DNA of 64,000 nucleotides from Phycisphaerales bacterium (lineage in GTDB: Bacteria > Planctomycetota > Phycisphaerae > Phycisphaerales > UBA1924). This document shows positions 50,229-58,155 of the stretch, piece by piece. Location: contig JADLFW010000022.1 in NCBI GenBank assembly GCA_020849615.1, positions 1-64,000 of the forward strand. Reading direction: 5' to 3'. The notes beneath the pieces were generated by a model, which saw only the letters and a program-made list of their open reading frames with translations, did no database searches and was not told the origin of the DNA. The position numbers and the translations under genes are program-made. How positions within the stretch are numbered: the first letter of the stretch is position 1; each line of letters opens with the position of its first letter.

Positions 50229-51671
50229 ATGAGACAGACCACACCCAGACTCTCAGTCTCCGTCCTCCTGACGATGCTCACCTTGCTCCTTGCGCTGGGA
50301 TCCCCGGCCCGCGCCGATGATCCGTGGCCGCAGTGGACGCTCTTTGCGCCCACGAGCAGCACGACGACCTACCTCATCGACCTGGCGGGTGTTGTGCGCC
50401 ACACCTGGCCCAGCGCTTATCGTCCGGGCCAGGCGGTCTACCTGCTCGAGGGAGGGGATCTGCTGCGGACCTGCAACGACACCGACGTTGCCGGCTTTCA
50501 GTCGGGCGGCCGCGGCGGCCGGCTGGAGCGGATCGCCTGGGATGGCTCCGTCGAGTGGAGCTATCTGATCGCGGATGCTGATCAGCGTCAGCACCACGAT
50601 GCGCTCCCCATGCCCAACGGGCACATCCTCGCCGTCGTCTGGGAGCGCAAGACCGCGGCCCAGGCCGTCGGGGCGGGACGCAATCCCGCCCTCATCTCTG
50701 GCGGAGAGATCTGGTCTGAGATGCTCCTGGAGATCAACCCCACCGGGCCCACCACCGGCGATGTGGTGTGGACCTGGCACGTCTGGGATCACCTCGTCCA
50801 GGATTTTGACGCCGCCAAACCCAACTACGCGCCGCCCGGCTCGCGTCCCGGACGAGTCAACATCAACTACACGGGCGGGCCCGTACAGCAGGACTGGCTC
50901 CACATCAATGCCGTCGACTATGACCGGCAGCTGGACCAGATCATCCTCTCGGTCCACAACTTCGATGAGGTCTGGATCATCTCCCACGCTCCCGGAAGTT
51001 CGGGAGATCTGCTCTACCGCTGGGGAAATCCCGCCGCGTACGGGCTGGGCGCTGCCGCCGACCAGAGGCTCTTCGGCCAGCACAACGCGCAGTGGATCCG
51101 CGGCGGACTGCCCGGCGCGGGGCGGCTGCTGATCTACAACAACGGCCTGGGCCGTCCCTCCGGCGCCTACTCCAGCATCGAAGAGCTTGTCCCGCCGATC
51201 AAGCCCGACGGCACCTACGCCCGCATGCCGGGCCAGCCCTTCGGGCCCGCCGCCCCTGACTGGCTCTGCGATTCAGCGTCCGGAACACCCTTCTACTCCT
51301 CCAACATCTCCGGCGCTCAGCGACTCCCCAACGGTAACACGCTCGTCTGCGTGGGCGCCACGGGTCGGTTCATCGAACTTGACGCCGACTGCCGCACGGT
51401 GTGGGAGTACGCCAACACGTTCGGCAGCGGCGGATCCATGGGGCAGGCCGTGTTTCGTGCCACCCGCCTCGATCAGCACGATCCGCGCCTCGCGGGACTG
51501 CTCTGGTGCCCGGCCGACCTGAACGATGACGGGCTCGTAGACTTTGCGGACTACCTGGAGTTCCTGAACCTCTTCGACGACTCCGACCCTCGCGCCGACC
51601 TGAACGGCGATGGCGTGGTCGACTTCGGGGACTACCTCGAGTTCCTCAACCACTACGATGCGGGGTGCTGA
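50229..51671 (+). CDS. arylsulfotransferase-like GC-dockerin protein
   Basis: A 480-residue exported protein. The ATG at 50229 begins a standard signal peptide (LSVSVLLTMLTLLLALGSPARA); an in-frame ATG at 50199 is possible, and neither has a strong ribosome site. The body matches the bacterial aryl-sulfate sulfotransferase-like propeller: LIDLAGVVRHTWPS, GGDLLRT, RIAWDGSVEWSY, HHDALPMPNGHILAVVWE, WHVWDHLVQDFD, DWLHINAVDYDRQLDQIILS, QHNAQWIRGG, GAQRLPNGNTLVCVGATGRF. The conserved His residues (HHDALPMPNGH, WLHINAV) are present, so catalysis or ligand binding is possible. The tail has DLNDDGLVDFADYLEFLN and DLNGDGVVDFGDYLEFLN and ends DAGC. A surface-anchored sulfotransferase-like protein is notable. 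Confidence 0.87.
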   Translation: MRQTTPRLSVSVLLTMLTLLLALGSPARADDPWPQWTLFAPTSSTTTYLIDLAGVVRHTWPSAYRPGQAVYLLEGGDLLRTCNDTDVAGFQSGGRGGRLERIAWDGSVEWSYLIADADQRQHHDALPMPNGHILAVVWERKTAAQAVGAGRNPALISGGEIWSEMLLEINPTGPTTGDVVWTWHVWDHLVQDFDAAKPNYAPPGSRPGRVNINYTGGPVQQDWLHINAVDYDRQLDQIILSVHNFDEVWIISHAPGSSGDLLYRWGNPAAYGLGAAADQRLFGQHNAQWIRGGLPGAGRLLIYNNGLGRPSGAYSSIEELVPPIKPDGTYARMPGQPFGPAAPDWLCDSASGTPFYSSNISGAQRLPNGNTLVCVGATGRFIELDADCRTVWEYANTFGSGGSMGQAVFRATRLDQHDPRLAGLLWCPADLNDDGLVDFADYLEFLNLFDDSDPRADLNGDGVVDFGDYLEFLNHYDAGC

Positions 51672-51702
51672 CGCGGGAGCACGCTCAGCGAGCGTCCCCG
51701 CG
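51672..51702 (+). terminator. hairpin at end of surface gene
   Basis: Interrupted stem CGCGGG...CCCGCG with an inner 6-bp stem ACGCTC / GAGCGT, starting at the stop codon of the gene at 50229. Probable terminator without a T-tract. The rest of the gap to 52111 (about 410 bases) shows no gene I can support. Confidence 0.45.
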
Positions 51703-52111
51703 CCGTCATCCGGCGTGCACCGCGGCCGGCCCGCCTGTCATGAACCAGTCCGCCGGCGCGATCCAGAGCCGGGCCAACCCGGCGTCAGGGCTGCGCACCA
51801 TCGCGGGCGCCGCGCCCGGCAAGGCCGGGCGGTTGAGCGCCGCGCTCCCACGGGTACGCATCACGGCCCGGCGCCGTTGATAGGTGAAGCCCGCACGGGC
51901 GCACCGAGACACCCCGAGAACTGTTGCCGGTCCGGGCGAGCGTTGTCGTGATCAGAACGATGCGAGCATTCCGCGCGGAGCCAATGGCGTTTCATGCGGC
52001 ATGCACGCCGCTGCCCTGGACTCGGCACAAGCGATGCGCGCATCGACTGAGTCGAGACTCAAGCGAGGTGTTCTCGCATTGACCTGTCACGCAGCCGCCG
52101 GAGTACGCACC

Positions 52112-53209
52112 ATGAACGCGAAGACTCTCATCCGCAATGCAAGCCTGGCGATGGCCATCGTTGGCGCCATCACGCTGGTCGTCGTGGCCGGCCCGCTCGA
52201 CCCGCCATCCGGCCCGGTACAGCCGACCGGACGCACCCAGATCAACCAGCAGTACTTCATCACATCCCTGCCCTACACCATCAGCACCCAGGGCTCGTAC
52301 GTGCTGACCGGCGACCTCATCGGGGTGGCGGGCCAGCACGGTATCGTGGTCAACGCGGACAATGTGACGATCGATCTCAACGGATTCTCGATCGCGGGCG
52401 TACCCAGTTCGCTCGACGGCATCAACGCCGTAGGGTTCCGCGAGAACCTGACCGTGCGCAACGGCCTGATCCGCGACTGGGGCGGCAACGGCATGCAGTC
52501 CAACACCGCGCAGTGCCGGGTCGAGAATGTGATCGCAATCGGCAACGGCGCGCAGGGAATCGATGTGGGCGGAAGCTCGGTCATCACCGGCTGCGTCGCC
52601 CAGGGGAACGGCTTCGACGGCATCAATTCGGGCGGCGGCGCCATCATCGGCTGCGTCTCCGATAGCAACGGGGGGACCGGAATCGACAGCGCCGGTTTGG
52701 TCGCGGATTGCGTCTCCGAGGGGAACTCCGGCGACGGGATCAACGTGGCGGGCGACAGTCTCGTGCGGGGTTGCCGCGTTGTACGGAACGGCCGGGGCGT
52801 CACCACGGGGATTGGCGTCTGCGTGGTCGGGTGCGTCGTGTCCGACAACGATGCCGAGGGCATCGTCGCGGGGACGGGCTCCACGGTCAGCGGGTGCAAC
52901 GTTCGCGTGAACGGTGCGGACGGCATTCTCGTCGACAGCGGATGCCTGGTCGTCGGCAACAACTGCGAGCGCAACGGGCTCTCCGCCTCCGGCGCTGGCG
53001 TGCACGTCACGGGCAGCGACAACCGCATCGAGGGCAACGAGCTGACCAACGCCGACTTTGGAGTGCGAATCGAAGCCGCGGGCAGTCTTGTGATCAAGAA
53101 CAGCGCCAGCGGCAACACGATCAACTACAGCATCCTGGCCGGCAACGACGTCGGCCCGATCGGCACCGCGGCGGCATCCGCCAGCCCGTGGGCCAACATC
53201 GCCTACTAG
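52112..53209 (+). CDS. right-handed beta-helix secreted protein
   Basis: A 365-residue protein starting at ATG 52112 (CGGAG upstream); the open frame further upstream is not signal-like. N-terminal signal helix (LAMAIVGAITLVVVAG) is followed by the GPLDPPSGPVQPTGRTQINQ linker typical of planctomycete beta-helix proteins. Then come parallel beta-helix coils with CVxxGNxxxGIxxxG repeats (VENVIAIGNGAQGIDVGG, GCVAQGNGFDGINSGGG, DCVSEGNSGDGINVAG, GCVVSDNDAEGIVAGTG). It ends with a characteristic block, GPIGTAAASASPWANIAY. No catalytic residues or anchor can be assigned. Probably an exported carbohydrate-binding or structural protein. Confidence 0.85.
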   Translation: MNAKTLIRNASLAMAIVGAITLVVVAGPLDPPSGPVQPTGRTQINQQYFITSLPYTISTQGSYVLTGDLIGVAGQHGIVVNADNVTIDLNGFSIAGVPSSLDGINAVGFRENLTVRNGLIRDWGGNGMQSNTAQCRVENVIAIGNGAQGIDVGGSSVITGCVAQGNGFDGINSGGGAIIGCVSDSNGGTGIDSAGLVADCVSEGNSGDGINVAGDSLVRGCRVVRNGRGVTTGIGVCVVGCVVSDNDAEGIVAGTGSTVSGCNVRVNGADGILVDSGCLVVGNNCERNGLSASGAGVHVTGSDNRIEGNELTNADFGVRIEAAGSLVIKNSASGNTINYSILAGNDVGPIGTAAASASPWANIAY

Positions 53210-53304
53210 CGCGCCACGTCCGTTTATTACGACGGTCGGCCGTGCGGTGCGCGGCACGTGAACCGGCGGATCCCGTTCAAGCGATCAGCTGGAAGGAGGC
53301 TTGC

Positions 53305-53970
53305 ATGGTGCGCAGTTCGGCTCCGAGATGGGGGTACATCATCACCGCGATGCTGGCGCCGGCGGCGCTGGCGCAGTCGGACATCGACCCGGTGCTCAAG
53401 TACGCCTGGCAGGAGAACGTCGGCTGGACCAACTGGCGCGATGCCGCGGCGGGGGCGCAGGGGGTCTTCGTCGGGTCCGGGCACTTCCTCTCCGGCTTCG
53501 TGTGGGGGGAGAACATCGGGTGGATCAACTGCGGCGACGGCACGCCGGGCGGGGGCAGCTTCTACACCCAGGCGCCGCTCGCGGGCGTGCTCGACTTCGG
53601 CGTGAACATCGCGGGCGATGGCGCCATGTCCGGGTACGCCTGGGCCGAGAACGTCGGGTGGATCAACTTCGGGGTGTTTGCGACGCTGCCGGGGGCGCAG
53701 CGGGCCCGGTACGACTTCACGGCCCGGCGTTTCCGCGGGTACGCGTGGGGTGAGAACATCGGCTGGCTCAACCTGGATGACGCGGCCCATTACGTGGCGC
53801 AGCGGTGCCTGGCGGACCTGAACGGGGATGGGCTGGTGGATTTCTCCGATTACCTGGAGTTCCTGAACCTGTACGACGCCGGCGACCTGACCGTCGATTT
53901 CAACGGGGACGGGCTGGTGGACTTCTCCGACTACCTGGAGTTCCTGAACTACTACGACGCGGGCTGCTGA
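53305..53970 (+). CDS. short-repeat GC-dockerin surface protein
   Basis: A 221-residue exported protein. AAGGAGG lies five bases before the ATG; the signal peptide is WGYIITAMLAPAALAQ. The body is four repeats of the motif YAWxENVGWINxGD or YAWGENIGWLNLDD, a Trp/Gly/Asn-rich unit seen in secreted bacterial surface proteins, spaced by beta segments (GHFLSGFVWGENIGWINCG). The tail has DLNGDGLVDFSDYLEFLN and DFNGDGLVDFSDYLEFLN and ends DAGC; the tail repeats are the most canonical pair in the window. Probably one of the smallest members of the surface set. Confidence 0.88.
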   Translation: MVRSSAPRWGYIITAMLAPAALAQSDIDPVLKYAWQENVGWTNWRDAAAGAQGVFVGSGHFLSGFVWGENIGWINCGDGTPGGGSFYTQAPLAGVLDFGVNIAGDGAMSGYAWAENVGWINFGVFATLPGAQRARYDFTARRFRGYAWGENIGWLNLDDAAHYVAQRCLADLNGDGLVDFSDYLEFLNLYDAGDLTVDFNGDGLVDFSDYLEFLNYYDAGC

Positions 53971-54082
53971 GCGCTCCAGCCCCGCCAGACCAGGCTGACC
54001 GCACTGCCTGTGCGCAGATCACGGGCCGGTTCTGAGAGCGCTTCTAAGGAGTATCGGCCTGGGTATTGGAGGAGTCATCAGG

Positions 54083-54296
54083 ATGAGGGCGAACTTGTTG
54101 TTGATGCTGGCCACGAGCATCGGATTCCACACATCGCGAAGGACGAGGGAGGCGTGGCGCGCTCGTGCAAGCGGGCCGGATCGCGACGGGCCTGGCCGAT
54201 GACTTGAGCGGGGCGGTCATGCCTGGCACCCGTGTCTTCATCGCGGAGCCGGGAGTCACGGCCCCCGACTTTGCGGACAGGCCCGGTGTACAGTGA
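54083..54296 (+). pseudogene. frameshifted short secreted-protein remnant
   Basis: An ATG at 54083 behind TTGGAGGAG opens MRANLLLMLATSIGFHTS, signal-like, but the frame soon becomes Arg-rich and stops at 54202. Another frame takes over with protein-like sequence (GALVQAGRIATGLADDLSGA then VMPGTRVFIAEPGVTAPDF) and stops at 54296, five bases before the nitronate monooxygenase start. One frameshift would explain both. The reading is tentative. Confidence 0.35.
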
Positions 54297-54300
54297 ACCC

Positions 54301-55755
54301 ATGCTCACCAGCGCACTTCCGGTCATCATTCAGGGCGGCATGGGTGCGGGGGTCTCGGATTGGCGGCTCGCGCGCGCGGTTTCGGTTGCCGGGCAGCTCG
54401 GAGTTGTCTCCGGCACGGCCCTCGACGTCATCATGGTTCGCCGCCTCCAGCTTGGCGATCCCGGCGGTCATACCCGCCGCGCTCTTGAGCAGTTTCCTAT
54501 CCCGGGTGTCGCACGCCGCATCCTTGACCGCTACTTCCTTCCGGATGGGAAGCCAGTGAACTCGCCGTTCAAGTCCAAGCCGCTCCCGTCTGAGGCGCCT
54601 TCGCGATCAGCGCTGGAGCTCCTGGTGGCGAGCAACTTCGTCGAGGTGTTCCTGTCGCGGGAGGGTCATGATGCCCCGGTCGGCATCAACTATCTCGAGA
54701 AGATCCAGGTCCCCACGCTGCCTTCGCTGTACGGCGCCATGCTCGCCGGAGTTTCATGTGTCCTCATGGGCGCTGGCATTCCGCGGGCGATTCCCGGAGC
54801 GATCGACTGTCTGGTCCGGGGTGAATCGGTGGAGATTCCCATCGATGTGCACGGGGCCGGGCCCGGCGATCGCTTCGTGACCCGCTTCGACCCTGCGGTG
54901 CTGTGGCCGGAGGGCGCTGAGCGGCCAACCTCGCTGAATCGGCCGGATTTTTACGCCATCGTCTCATCGGCTACCCTCGCCGTCATGCTGACCAAGAAGG
55001 CGAGCGGCCGGATCGACGGGTTCATCATCGAAGGGCCGACGGCCGGAGGTCACAACGCGCCGCCGCGCGGGCCGGCCCGGCTCACGGCCGATGGTCAGCC
55101 GATCTACGGCGAGCGCGATATCCCCGATCTTGAAGCGATCCGCTCGCTCGGCCTTCCGTTCTGGCTTGCCGGCTCGTATGCGCGGCCGGAGCGGGTCGCC
55201 GAAGCTCTGAGCCGGGGCGCGGCCGGGGTGCAGGTCGGCACCGCGTTCGCGTACTGCGAGGAATCCGGGCTTGCCCCGGAGATCAAGGAACAGGTGCTGG
55301 CGCTCAGCCGCGCGGGGGAACTCCGTGTGTTCACCGATCCGGTGGCATCGCCGACAGGCTTCCCGTTCAAGCTTCTTCGGCTGCCCGGCACGCCCGCGGA
55401 TCCAGCCTCGCCAGCGAGGTCCCCACGATTGTGCGACCTCGGGTACCTTCGGCACGCGTACAAGAAGCCGGAAGGGACAGTCGGCTGGCGCTGTGCAGCC
55501 GAGCCCGTGCAGGACTATGTCCAGAAGGGTGGCGCGGAGGCCGACACGCGGGGCCGCATGTGCGTCTGCAACGGCCTGCTGGCGAATATCGGCTTGGGCC
55601 AGGTGCGTGGTGAGCACGGCGAGGCGAGGGAGATGCCGCTGGTCACGTCGGGTGATGACGCTGTTGATGTAGCGCGTTTCCTGAAGCCCGGGACTCGTTC
55701 ATACCACGCGGCGGATGTGGTCGAGTACCTGTTGCAGGGAGTCGCGAGGCGCTGA
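54301..55755 (+). CDS. nitronate monooxygenase family protein
   Basis: A 484-residue flavin enzyme starting at ATG 54301. The TIM-barrel signature is clear: LPVIIQGGMGAGVSDWRLAR, AGQLGVVSGTALD, APVGINYLEKIQ, SLYGAMLAGVSCVLMGAGIP, FIIEGPTAGGHNAPPRGPAR (the FMN-phosphate/AGGH region), PFWLAGSYARPERVAEALSR, GVQVGTAFAYCEESGLAP. The family (2-nitropropane dioxygenase/NMO, PF03060-like) oxidises nitronates with FMN and O2; longer ~480-residue members like this often have unverified substrates. A Cys pair (RMCVCNGL) near the C-terminus is unusual. It stands alone, with no operon. Confidence 0.87.
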   Translation: MLTSALPVIIQGGMGAGVSDWRLARAVSVAGQLGVVSGTALDVIMVRRLQLGDPGGHTRRALEQFPIPGVARRILDRYFLPDGKPVNSPFKSKPLPSEAPSRSALELLVASNFVEVFLSREGHDAPVGINYLEKIQVPTLPSLYGAMLAGVSCVLMGAGIPRAIPGAIDCLVRGESVEIPIDVHGAGPGDRFVTRFDPAVLWPEGAERPTSLNRPDFYAIVSSATLAVMLTKKASGRIDGFIIEGPTAGGHNAPPRGPARLTADGQPIYGERDIPDLEAIRSLGLPFWLAGSYARPERVAEALSRGAAGVQVGTAFAYCEESGLAPEIKEQVLALSRAGELRVFTDPVASPTGFPFKLLRLPGTPADPASPARSPRLCDLGYLRHAYKKPEGTVGWRCAAEPVQDYVQKGGAEADTRGRMCVCNGLLANIGLGQVRGEHGEAREMPLVTSGDDAVDVARFLKPGTRSYHAADVVEYLLQGVARR

Positions 55756-55877
55756 GCCCAATGGCACCGGGGCTGGGCAATCCCCCGCCGCGCTCATTTC
55801 GTGCTCGGTGAGCTGGGGGCAATGCTGTCCCGCGTGCATCTACAAGCCGCCGGCGTCCGCCAAGGGTTGAAAGCCGG

Positions 55878-57065
55878 TCACAAGGAAGGTCGTGCGTGCT
55901 CGCTGCGAGCTGCTGGAATCTGCTCGATCAGCGTGATCGCGCGGGCGATGGCGAGTTCAAGGTCCGGGCAGAAGTTGGTGGGGTCGAGGAACTCGGTGGT
56001 GCCCAGCTGGCGGATCTGCCTGAACTGCTCGCCCCCCACGCCGGCGATGACCAGTCGGCGATTCTGCTGCGCGAACTGATTAAGCACGGCGCGTAGTTCC
56101 AGCACCGCGTTGCTGTCGAACGTGGACCTGTGTCCCAGGTCCAGGACCACTACACGGACCGTGGCCGGCAGACGGTCGGCCCAGGCCTGCAGGTTGGGCA
56201 TGCGGTGGACCCTCCCGCGCCGAACCTGGTCCTTCCCGACATGGAAGACGGCGATCGCCGCGGGGAGTTGGAGGCCGTGCGTTCCGCCAAAGATATTCGA
56301 GAGCTCGATCTCGGCGATAGGAATGGTGAGATCGCGGTAGATGAGCCAGATCAGAAACACCACCGCGGGGAACATCGCCCACCGCCCGAGAAGCTCGTGC
56401 GACAGCTCGCCCAGGCCCGCCCCCAGCGAGAACGACCCCACGATCGACGCCAGCAACGCCAGCCGCCTTCCAGTCGGGTGCGCACTTGCGCTGCGCAGCA
56501 GCGCCCTGGGCGACAGCGGCGGAGAGTGCCGGTGGCGGTCTCGGGCCCACAGGATGAACTGGGCCATCTCGAGGCCGAAATCCGTGAGCACTCCGGTGAT
56601 GTGCGTCGTGCGCACGATGCCGGACGAGATGCGCGTAATGGTGGCGTTCTGCAAGCCCATCGCGAAGGAAGCGATGCCGATCAGCCCGTGGAGCATCAAG
56701 CCTCCATTGCCGATGCCGCCGTCCCAGAACTCCAGCCCGACCGCGAAGAACGAGAGCAGCACCGCCTCGACCGCGATGGGCAGCACGTACACCGACTCCC
56801 ACCCCCGTCGGCGGCCCAGTTCGGTGCACAGGCCCGAGATCACCGCGCCGCAGAGAAAGGTGAGCAACAGGAAGGCCATGGAGGCGGCGAGCGGCCACGC
56901 CCCGGAAGCGATGTATCTCCCGAGGTTGGACGCGGTGCCCGAGACGTGCGAAGTCACGCTCGCGCAGGTGATTATGGTCAGCGTGTTGGTGTACCCGGCT
57001 ACCCAGGCGAGGGTGATCGCCAACCGGGCTTGCTGCGTGAATGAATGGGCTTGAGCGACAAACAT
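55878..57065 (-). CDS. YoaK (DUF1275) membrane protein fused to a STAS domain
   Basis: A 395-residue protein. Residues 1-240 form a DUF1275/YoaK membrane domain with about six helices and the family motifs GYTNTLTIITCASVTSHVSG, TASNLGRYIA, ASFAMGLQNATITRISSGIV and RTTHITGVLTDFGLEMAQFI. The remaining ~150 residues are a STAS domain: IAVFHVGKDQ, VRVVVLDLGHRSTFDSNAVL (with DSNAVL at the usual phosphoserine-loop position), LNQFAQQNRRLVIAGVGGEQ, FRQIRQLG. STAS domains normally regulate SulP transporters or act as anti-sigma antagonists; joined to YoaK the domain may gate or localise it. No ribosome site is visible. Divergent from the EIIA-type regulator at 57457. Confidence 0.85.
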   Translation of the reverse strand: MFVAQAHSFTQQARLAITLAWVAGYTNTLTIITCASVTSHVSGTASNLGRYIASGAWPLAASMAFLLLTFLCGAVISGLCTELGRRRGWESVYVLPIAVEAVLLSFFAVGLEFWDGGIGNGGLMLHGLIGIASFAMGLQNATITRISSGIVRTTHITGVLTDFGLEMAQFILWARDRHRHSPPLSPRALLRSASAHPTGRRLALLASIVGSFSLGAGLGELSHELLGRWAMFPAVVFLIWLIYRDLTIPIAEIELSNIFGGTHGLQLPAAIAVFHVGKDQVRRGRVHRMPNLQAWADRLPATVRVVVLDLGHRSTFDSNAVLELRAVLNQFAQQNRRLVIAGVGGEQFRQIRQLGTTEFLDPTNFCPDLELAIARAITLIEQIPAARSEHARPSL

Positions 57066-57456
57066 CGTCCGATTCGCGGGCCGTCAGCAACTGTGGCCGG
57101 GTGTTGGAGATACGGCTCCGGATCATCCTCGAACCGCCGATGGTCGCCGCGGCGATCTTAGCGAGCAGAACGGTCGCAGAAGTGCCGCAATGGCGGCGGC
57201 CCGGCTGCGGGCGACCCCGCTCGATCCCGGGGGTTCGGATCCGAGTGTGCGGACCTTGCCCGCTTCACACCGGCTCAAGTACGGGTACAGTTTCCCACGG
57301 CTAGGATGCGTTGACCTCTGCCGGGCGAGGCCGTGAGAACCGCTCGCCGCCGCGCCCGACCGACTGTGATTGCCCGCAGCAGCGAGATTGCGGGCAGAAC
57401 CCCGCGGGTCCGGCCAGTTATCAGGGCCGGAGCGCGTTTTCGTGACCGAGGCGACC
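57066..57456. other. divergent promoter region
   Basis: No gene is supported in these 391 bases. It lies between the leftward YoaK-STAS gene and the rightward HTH-EIIA gene and should hold both promoters. The TTGACC at 57312 could be part of a -35-like sequence for the rightward operon, but I cannot support a full promoter. Confidence 0.35.
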
Positions 57457-58152
57457 ATGCGACTTGGCGTTCGGGATGTCGCGTCTCAGTTCGGCGTTTC
57501 AGAAAAGGTGGTGCTCCGGTGGGTTGACGAGGACGGGCTGCCGGTATCCAGGGTCGACGGGCAGTATCGCTTCAGCCCCACGGCCCTGTTTGAATGGGCT
57601 ACCGCCCGCGGCATGAAGATCCCGCCGGCGCTCTTCCGGGAGCCTGAGAACGGCGACCGGGAAGTGCTTCCGAATCTGGTCGAAGCGCTGAGGGCGGGCG
57701 GCGTGGTTGAAGCCGTCCCCGGGGCGGACAAGCGGGCCGTTCTCGCCTCCCTGATCGGACACTTGAAGTTGCCTCGGGGGGTGGACCGCGATGGACTGCT
57801 CCAGATCATCATGGCGCGCGAGCAGCTCGGCTCCACGGGCATCGGCGAGGGGATCGCGATCCCGCACGTGCGAAACCCGATCGTCCTGCGGGTGCCTAAA
57901 CCGATGATCATCTTGGGACTTCTGCAGCGGCCGATCGAGTTCGGGGCGGTGGATGGGCGCCCGGTGCATTCGCTCTTTCTGGTTATCACCCCGACCACCC
58001 GCTCTCATCTGCACATCCTGTCGCGGCTCGGGTACATTCTGCAGGACGCCGGGATCCGGAAGCTGCTGGCGGATCGAAGCTCCGCAGAACGGATCCTGGA
58101 AGCCATGGGAGATGTTGAGTCGCGGATTCCGAGCGCCGGAGAGACTGGTTGA
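57457..58152 (+). CDS. HTH plus PTS EIIA (nitrogen-type) regulator
   Basis: A 231-residue cytosolic protein (ATG 57457; a GTG at 57442 is also possible). Residues 1-50 form an excisionase/MerR-like winged helix-turn-helix (MRLGVRDVASQFGVSEKVVL then RWVDEDGLPV). Residues ~75-225 are an EIIA domain of the PtsN/mannitol type with the phospho-acceptor His137 in GIGEGIAIPHVRNP. Such proteins pass phosphate or act as regulators without sugar transport. It is three bases before the NuoL-like gene at 58156, so it is the first gene of the redox-complex operon and probably controls its expression or activity. The HTH-EIIA combination is common in Planctomycetes and Deltaproteobacteria but little studied. 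Confidence 0.85.
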   Translation: MRLGVRDVASQFGVSEKVVLRWVDEDGLPVSRVDGQYRFSPTALFEWATARGMKIPPALFREPENGDREVLPNLVEALRAGGVVEAVPGADKRAVLASLIGHLKLPRGVDRDGLLQIIMAREQLGSTGIGEGIAIPHVRNPIVLRVPKPMIILGLLQRPIEFGAVDGRPVHSLFLVITPTTRSHLHILSRLGYILQDAGIRKLLADRSSAERILEAMGDVESRIPSAGETG

Positions 58153-58155
58153 ACG

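Noticed and set aside
51706..51912. Minus-strand frame ending in WIAPADWFMTGGPAAVHAG
   Set aside because: Partly protein-like, but without a ribosome site, and it covers the hairpin-containing 3' region of the sulfotransferase-like gene; support is too weak.
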